Positions 29,994 to 34,388 of a stretch of 34,388 nucleotides of DNA are shown here, in pieces; the stretch's first letter is position 1; the number at the start of each line of letters is the position of its first letter. Position numbers and translations under genes: made by a program. The notes beneath the pieces are model-generated. The model had not been told where the DNA came from and ran no database searches. It worked only from the letters and a program-made list of their open reading frames with translations. The stretch spans positions 1 through 34,388 of the IMG/VR virus record IMGVR_UViG_3300043449_000283. One strand, 5' to 3'. The stretch is from a virus.

Positions 29994-30622
29994 ACCAAAT
30001 CGCAAAGCGTGGCGCTGAAATGAAGCGTGATCAAGAATTCTCTATGCTGAATGGCGCAGTGGCCGCAGCTGGTGATTCTACGACTGCTCGCACGACGGCT
30101 TCTTTGGGCGCGTTTGTGAAAACAAACACCGACAAAGGAACTAATGGTGCTGACCCATCCTACACAACATTGCCAAACAATGCCCGTAGTGATGGCACAG
30201 TGCGCACATTTACTGAAACCATTTTGAAAAATGTGATTCAGAAAGTGTGGACAGCTGGTGGTACACCTAAGATTTTGATGTGCGGTCCTGTTAACAAGCA
30301 GCGCGTATCAGGCTTCTCTGGTATCGCTTCCAGCCGCTTCAACATTGATGGAGGCGCAAAGCCTGCCACATTGGTCGGTGCAGTTGACATTTATGTCTCT
30401 GACTTTGGCAATGTGCAAGTGATTGCAAACCGCTTCCAGCGTGAGCGTGATGCATGGGTAATCGATCCTGACTACGCCAAGATGACAGTGCTGCGCCCTT
30501 ACAGCCAAGTCGAATTGGCCAAGACTGGCGATGCTGAAAAGCGTATGCTGATCGCAGAATGGGGTCACAAAGTTACGGCTGAAAATGCCCATGGTCTGGC
30601 AGCAGACCTGATTACTTCCTAA
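29994..30622 (+). CDS. Major capsid protein, exon 2
   Basis: Exon 2 begins ACCAAATCGC; after joining it reads YQIAKRGAEMKRDQEFSMLN. The rest includes GAFVKTNTDKGTNGADPSYT, VWTAGGTPKILMCGP and DIYVSDFGNVQVIANRF with RERDAWVIDPDYAK, the conserved second half of DUF5309-type capsid proteins (HK97-like fold). An internal ATG at 30020 begins an apparent separate gene, but this is an artefact of the intron. Followed by a strong terminator. Confidence 0.88.
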
Positions 30623-30637
30623 TCGGAAGGTCAACGG

Positions 30638-30667
30638 AAAGGGCCGAGGAAACTTGGCCCTTTTTTT
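30638..30667 (+). terminator. Rho-independent terminator after the capsid gene
   Basis: AAAGGGCC (30638-30645) pairs with GGCCCTTT (30656-30663). The stem extends through G-U, A-U and G-C pairs to a GAAA tetraloop (30649-30652) and is followed by a run of T (to 30667). The only strong terminator seen in the late region; it would set capsid mRNA apart from the genes downstream. Confidence 0.85.
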
Positions 30668-30670
30668 AAC

Positions 30671-30988
30671 ATGATTCACAAAAGACTACTCAGCGAAAAC
30701 AGAGATCAAGGCATCAAGCGCTACTGGCATGAAAACCCAGAAACTGGCGATGTGACGATCCAAACAGAACAAGATGTCACAGCGGTGATTGAGGCCAACA
30801 AGGCCATCTATAACGCTGTGGATGAGAAAGCCAACTGGACTGGTGAGTGGCACTTGGTCGCATCCATCCCCGAATCCCTTTATTACAAGATGAAGGCCGA
30901 GGGCAAAATCGATGACCAAGAATATATGAAGCGTTGGCTCAACGACTCCGACAACCAATTTTTTAGAACTAGACCTGGGAAAGTATGA
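30671..30988 (+). CDS. Conserved head-region protein
   Basis: 105 residues. It contains KRYWHENPETGDVTIQTEQD and a helix with NAVDEKANWTGEWHLVASIP, then YYKMKAEGKIDDQEYMKRWL and NDSDNQFFRTRPGKV. This pattern is familiar between capsid and adaptor genes of podophages, where it is unnamed. The ATG directly follows the terminator's T run, with no ribosome site, so it may be read from readthrough transcripts or by unusual initiation. ATGA overlap with the next gene. Confidence 0.7.
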   Translation: MIHKRLLSENRDQGIKRYWHENPETGDVTIQTEQDVTAVIEANKAIYNAVDEKANWTGEWHLVASIPESLYYKMKAEGKIDDQEYMKRWLNDSDNQFFRTRPGKV

Positions 30989-31647
30989 GCAATTACATTG
31001 CAGTTTGCACCCCTGCCCGTGACCAAGTCCACACCAACTATTGCTATTGCATGGTTAACCTTGTGGCTTATCACACACTCAACACCGAAGACGCTATCAG
31101 TCTGAAATTGATGCAAGGCACGATCATCCAAAACCAAAGGGCTGACCTTTGTTTGGATGCCATGAAAGAGGGATGCACCCATATCCTTTTCATTGACAGC
31201 GATATGACCTTTCCACAGGATATGGTGGAAAGACTCTTAAAGCACGACAAAGAGATTGTGGCGGCCAACTGTGCCAAGCGCAGAATGCCGACTGGCCCAA
31301 CTGCCCAGAACTATGATGAGAACGGCAAACGAATTCCTGTCTACACCATGCCAGATTCCACTGGATTGGAAGAGGTGGGAAGCATTGGAACGGGCATAAT
31401 GCTGATCAAGCGAGAGGTGTTTGAGGGTATGTCTGAGCCATGGTTTGATATGCCATGGCAGACCACCAGAGGCTACATGGGTGAAGATGTGTTCTTTTGT
31501 AAGAAAGCTCAAGAGCTAGGCTACAAGGTTTACATCGACCACGATGTCTCTCAAGAGATTGGCCACATTGGCTCTTTTGAGTTTGGCCACCCTCACACTT
31601 GGGTTGTGAAAGAAGAGATGGACAAAGAGGCGAAAAATGGCACTTAG
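30985..31647 (+). CDS. Glycosyltransferase (GT-A fold), third copy
   Basis: 220 residues. THILFIDSDMTFPQDMVERL carries a D-x-D metal motif; VAANCAKRRMP, GSIGTGIMLIKREVFEG and GYMGEDVFFCKKAQELGYKV (the acidic E-D acceptor-side motif) follow GT2-like enzymes of phages. HDVSQEIGHIG ends the fold. It lies between the capsid-region protein and the adaptor, so co-expression with virion genes is likely. Substrate unknown. Confidence 0.8.
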   Translation: MSNYIAVCTPARDQVHTNYCYCMVNLVAYHTLNTEDAISLKLMQGTIIQNQRADLCLDAMKEGCTHILFIDSDMTFPQDMVERLLKHDKEIVAANCAKRRMPTGPTAQNYDENGKRIPVYTMPDSTGLEEVGSIGTGIMLIKREVFEGMSEPWFDMPWQTTRGYMGEDVFFCKKAQELGYKVYIDHDVSQEIGHIGSFEFGHPHTWVVKEEMDKEAKNGT

Positions 31648-32260
31648 CACCTATGCAGAACTGAAGACATCCATTGGTGACTGGCTCAACCGGTCGGACC
31701 TGACTTCTGTCATTCCTGACTTTATCTCTCTGGCCGAGGCGCAAGTGGAACGTACACTGCGCACCAGGCAGATGATTGTCAGGGCCAATGCGTCTTTTGA
31801 TGCGCAATATGGCGCAGTGCCTGCTGACTTTTTAGAGACCAAATCCCTCAAGCTCACAAGCACAAACCCCCAGACACCATTGGAGTTTTTGAGCATTGAT
31901 GCCTTGGATAATAAGGCTTCAGAATACACCGGCAGTGGCAAGCCAAGATTCTTTGGCATTGTTGGTGGCCAATTCCGAATTGTCCCAACACCAGACGCAA
32001 CGTACACCACCGAGTTGACCTATTACGCCAAGTTGTCAAAGTTATCAACTAGCAACACTACAAATTGGCTTTTGACATCAAACCCCGACATTTATCTGTA
32101 TGGTGCGCTATTGCAGGCTGCACCATATCTGCAAGATGATGCGAGAATCCCAACATGGGCAACGCTGTATGAGCGAGCCTTGAACGATTCACAAACTGCC
32201 GATGATCGCAGTGCATCTTCTGGTGGTGCATTGCTTACCCGTGCAAAGACTTTTGGATAA
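31637..32260 (+). CDS. Head-to-tail adaptor protein
   Basis: 207 residues. Opening LSTYAELKTSIGDWLNRSDL and IPDFISLAEAQVERTLRTRQ, then a mixed strand region (FRIVPTPDATYTTELTYYAK) and YLYGALLQAAPYLQDDARIP with a last helix (WATLYERALNDSQTADDR). This is the usual make-up of adaptor or tail-tubular-A type proteins that form the ring under the portal. 11-nt overlap with the glycosyltransferase gene. Confidence 0.82.
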   Translation: MALSTYAELKTSIGDWLNRSDLTSVIPDFISLAEAQVERTLRTRQMIVRANASFDAQYGAVPADFLETKSLKLTSTNPQTPLEFLSIDALDNKASEYTGSGKPRFFGIVGGQFRIVPTPDATYTTELTYYAKLSKLSTSNTTNWLLTSNPDIYLYGALLQAAPYLQDDARIPTWATLYERALNDSQTADDRSASSGGALLTRAKTFG

Positions 32261-32268
32261 GGACTGAT

Positions 32269-32667
32269 ATGTCATCTTTTACCGACTACACCGAAAACCT
32301 AGTTTTAACCTGGCTGCTGACCACAGGCTCGGCCACACGCCCCACGGCTTGGTATGTTGGCCTCTTCACGGCTGCACCCAGTGACACTGGTGGCGGCACT
32401 GAAGTGTCTGGCAGCGCCTATGCGCGAGTTGTGACCGGCACGATCACTGTCTCTGGCACAAGCCCCACAAACGCAACAAACGCAGCGGCCATCGAGTTTG
32501 CAGCTGCCAGCGGTGGAAACTGGGGATCAATTGGCTGGGCCGGCATCTTTGACGCATCTACTGGTGGCAATCTATTAGCCTGGGCAGCGCTGAGTACAGC
32601 ACGCACCATCAATGATGGCGATGTGCTGCGCATTCCAGCTGGCGACCTTGATGTCACATTGACATGA
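32269..32667 (+). CDS. Small tail/fibre-associated beta protein
   Basis: 132 residues. SFTDYTENLVLTWLLTTGSA, PTAWYVGLFTAAPSDTGGGT, SAYARV and WAGIFDASTGGNLLAWAALS then IPAGDLDVTLT match a widespread phage protein close to tail fibre genes. Entirely beta by eye. AAGGA precedes the ATG by about nine bases. Probably part of the tail tip or capsid surface; no enzymatic residues seen. Confidence 0.8.
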   Translation: MSSFTDYTENLVLTWLLTTGSATRPTAWYVGLFTAAPSDTGGGTEVSGSAYARVVTGTITVSGTSPTNATNAAAIEFAAASGGNWGSIGWAGIFDASTGGNLLAWAALSTARTINDGDVLRIPAGDLDVTLT

Positions 32668-32668
32668 C

Positions 32669-33430
32669 ATGGCAGCTTACGGCTCTGGCCCATACGGACA
32701 AGGGAAGTATTCCTATGGCGTAAGCCTTGGGGCGGTTACTTTCGCGGCCACCAGCACGGCTGCAATCAATGGTCAACGCATCTGCAAAGGTGCGTTTTCT
32801 GTTTCAGCTTCTAGCACAGAGACAGTCGCGGCCAATGTCGTCAAGACGGCATCATTCTCGGTTTCAGCGTCTAGCAGCGCATCAGCTGCTGCGCAACGGG
32901 TGGCCAATGCCTCGGCCACGGCCACAAGCGCCAGCACCATGTCAATCAGCGCTTTGCGCTTTACAGTGGCAGCAGCAACATTTGCAGCAAGCTCTAGCGC
33001 CAGTCTGGCAGCCACCAGAGTGGCCATTGGGGCATTCACATCAGTAGATGAAAGCGCCATGTCTGTGGCGGCTGTCAGAGTCCCACTGATTCAGATTCTG
33101 ATTGAAGACTTTGCCGTGATGACTGTCGGCACTAGCGTGATCGTTAGCCAGGCGGTGACGATTACGGCTGAATCTGGCATGAGCGTCAACGCGACCAGAC
33201 GACAAAGCAGTGCAATTGATTTCACTTGCCAGTCATCCATGACGATTGCTGGCAATCTAAAATGGGTGGCAGAGTCTGACACGGCAGAAACTTGGAATGA
33301 AATCTCTGACAATGCAGAGACTTGGACACCGATCACAGACACATCAGAAACATGGGATGCAATTGCTGACAGCAGTGAAACTTGGTCATCAATTGCGGAT
33401 AATAGCGAAACTTGGCAAATAGCCGCATAG
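32669..33430 (+). CDS. Repeat protein: nine 20-residue and five 10-residue repeats
   Basis: 253 residues dividing exactly: a 21-residue leader (GSGPYGQGKYSYG), nine 20-residue units (22-201, e.g. AVTFAATSTAAINGQRICKG), two residues, then five decapeptides (204-253) of form D-x-(A/S)-E-T-W-x-x-I-x that end at the stop codon. The 20-mer has alternating small/polar and hydrophobic residues with a conserved SxSxx(M/A)SxxAxR core, as in stacked beta structures. A fibre, spike or surface decoration is likely from repeats and position. Not recognised as a known family. Confidence 0.78.
   Translation: MAAYGSGPYGQGKYSYGVSLGAVTFAATSTAAINGQRICKGAFSVSASSTETVAANVVKTASFSVSASSSASAAAQRVANASATATSASTMSISALRFTVAAATFAASSSASLAATRVAIGAFTSVDESAMSVAAVRVPLIQILIEDFAVMTVGTSVIVSQAVTITAESGMSVNATRRQSSAIDFTCQSSMTIAGNLKWVAESDTAETWNEISDNAETWTPITDTSETWDAIADSSETWSSIADNSETWQIAA
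33278..33427 (+). repeat. Five tandem 30-bp repeats coding a Trp decapeptide
   Basis: Five in-frame 30-bp units, each coding D-x-(A/S)-E-T-W-x-x-I-x, fill the last 150 bp before the TAG at 33428-33430. Units share (A/G)AAACTTGG- or GAGACTTGG-like cores but differ at other positions, so they are diverged rather than fresh copies. Unit number could vary among relatives. Confidence 0.85.
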
Positions 33431-33439
33431 GGGTAAAAA

Positions 33440-34388
33440 ATGGCAGATACAACTACCAGCAATTTGTTGCTGACAAAACCAGAAGTCGGTGCATCCACAG
33501 ATACATGGGGTACTAAGATCAATACTGATCTGGACACCATTGACGCATTGTTTGATGCTGGCCCATTGCTCAAGGTCACAAAGGGTGGCACGGGTGTTGG
33601 CACAAGCACTGGCTCTGGCAACAATGTGTTGTCAACAAGCCCAACTCTGGTAACTCCTATTCTTGGCACGCCAACCTCTGCAACATTGACAAATGCAACA
33701 GGCTTGCCACTAAGCACAGGCGTAACAGGAAACCTGCCAGTTACAAACTTAAACTCAGGAACATCTGCTAGTGCTTCAACATTCTGGCGTGGTGATGGAA
33801 CATGGGCGACTGCTGGTGCTACTCCTGCTGGTTCAAACACTCAAGTTCAATACAACAATGCAGGTGCATTTGGCGGTATTACTGGTGCTACTACTAACGG
33901 GACAGCGTTAACTCTTGTTGCCCCTGTTCTTGGCACACCCGCAAGTGCTACTTTAACAAATGCCACAGGTCTGCCAATTGCAACTGGTGTCTCAGGTTTA
34001 GGCACTGGTGTTGCCACTGCTTTAGCAGTTAATGTTGGGTCTGCTGGCGCACCAGTAGTTAATGGCGGGGCATTAGGAACTCCATCTAGCGGTACTGTAA
34101 CAAACTTAACAGGTACAGCAAGTATTAACATTAACGGGACTGTTGGTGCTACTACAGCAACCACTGGTGCTTTTACTAGTATAACAAGTACAACCGCAAC
34201 TGCATCGGGTGTTGTTTTAGATACAAGTACAGCGGGTAAGGCAAACATTGCATTAAAAAGTGTTGGAACACAAAAAGGAATAATTGGACTTTCGGGTGCA
34301 ATATTAGGTACAACCGCAACAGACCTTGCTCTGTTTGCAGAAACTGGTGGCGCAATTAAGTTGTATGCCAATGGCGTAACAACAAACT
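33440..34388 (+). CDS. Tail fibre protein, N-terminal part (runs off the window)
   Basis: 316 codons from ATG 33440 (AGGGGTAAAAA before it), open to the right edge. The N-terminus [11 protein letters not shown]-type (here [20 protein letters not shown], then [12 protein letters not shown]) is the usual start of phage fibres with a KGGTG segment after it. Repeats with the core [15 protein letters not shown] occur twice and a shorter [14 protein letters not shown] once. FWRGDGTWA and [14 protein letters not shown] are further standard fibre motifs. The receptor-binding end and any chaperone are missing. Codons become A/T-richer beyond about 33850. Confidence 0.85.
   Translation, partial: MADTTTSNLLLTKPEVGASTDTWGTKINTDLDTIDALFDAGPLLKVTKGGTGVGTSTGSGNNVLSTSPTLVTPILGTPTSATLTNATGLPLSTGVTGNLPVTNLNSGTSASASTFWRGDGTWATAGATPAGSNTQVQYNNAGAFGGITGATTNGTALTLVAPVLGTPASATLTNATGLPIATGVSGLGTGVATALAVNVGSAGAPVVNGGALGTPSSGTVTNLTGTASININGTVGATTATTGAFTSITSTTATASGVVLDTSTAGKANIALKSVGTQKGIIGLSGAILGTTATDLALFAETGGAIKLYANGVTTN

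Noticed and set aside
30020-30622. Separate gene starting at ATG 30020
   Set aside because: This is exon 2 of the capsid gene; the ATG is an internal methionine and has no ribosome site.
33091-34371. Two long minus-strand frames opposite the repeat protein and tail fibre
   Set aside because: Shadows of repetitive Thr/Gly/Ala codons; Val/Pro-rich composition and no start context.
1-34388. Direct circular closure of the window
   Set aside because: Joining the last base to the first keeps the frame of the fibre and the left fragment but makes a TAG at the junction, and the left fragment seems to need about 40 more N-terminal residues. More likely some sequence is missing.
1-34388. tRNA genes, CRISPR arrays, integrase
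   Set aside because: None seen by eye; a tRNAscan or HMM search would be needed to exclude a divergent copy.

Overview
The window looks like most of the genome of a short-tailed (podovirus-like) tailed phage of a Gram-negative bacterium. The Gram-negative host follows from a nested Rz/Rz1 spanin pair. The phage assignment follows from a terminase pair, a P22-type portal, a scaffold, an HK97-fold type major capsid protein, an adaptor, ejection proteins and tail fibres. Many small neighbours (DUF6321-like, DUF6496-like, lysine-rich peptides) resemble genes common in aquatic phages. A freshwater betaproteobacterial host is possible, but that is inference. I saw no integrase, tRNA or CRISPR. Both ends cut through genes: the tail fibre runs off the right edge and a C-terminal fragment enters on the left. 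The two ends do not join cleanly.

Layout. 1-3009 is a lysis region: a chain of very small membrane proteins linked by ATGA overlaps, a two-TM holin candidate, Rz with a fully embedded Rz1, and a GH19-type endolysin. 3017-11805 holds tail and ejection proteins, among them a protein with an alanine-rich stalk and a duplicated domain. 11806-13524 is a leftward operon. Its centre is a C5-cytosine methyltransferase gene whose whole length is also open in a second frame of the same strand, with a 13-base G tract inside both frames. A divergent control region and a small HTH protein follow. 13820-19004 is the DNA module: a leftward ssDNA-binding protein, then rightward SNF2-type helicase, Fe-S PD-(D/E)XK nuclease and primase-polymerase/helicase. 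19005-20730 holds repeats, seven DnaA-box-like sites, a VRR-NUC nuclease and the small terminase. 20728-22915 has five tiny overlapping genes and the large terminase. 22948-25874 has small basic and cysteine-rich proteins, two glycosyltransferases and a SAM methyltransferase. 25871-30622 is portal, scaffold and capsid. 30671-34388 has a third glycosyltransferase, the adaptor and fibre-like proteins.

The capsid gene is split by a 320-nt group I intron with recognisable P, Q, R and S core elements and no homing endonuclease. Removing 29674-29993 restores a 320-residue capsid protein.

How it may work together. There is no DNA polymerase in the window. A primase-helicase, an SSB and two clusters of DnaA boxes, one next to a 25-nt pure A/T tract, suggest replication started by host DnaA and finished by host polymerase. 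The strongest items for follow-up are the intron, the overprinted methyltransferase pair with its G tract, the candidate origin(s), and the exact 20-residue/10-residue repeat protein at 32669-33430.
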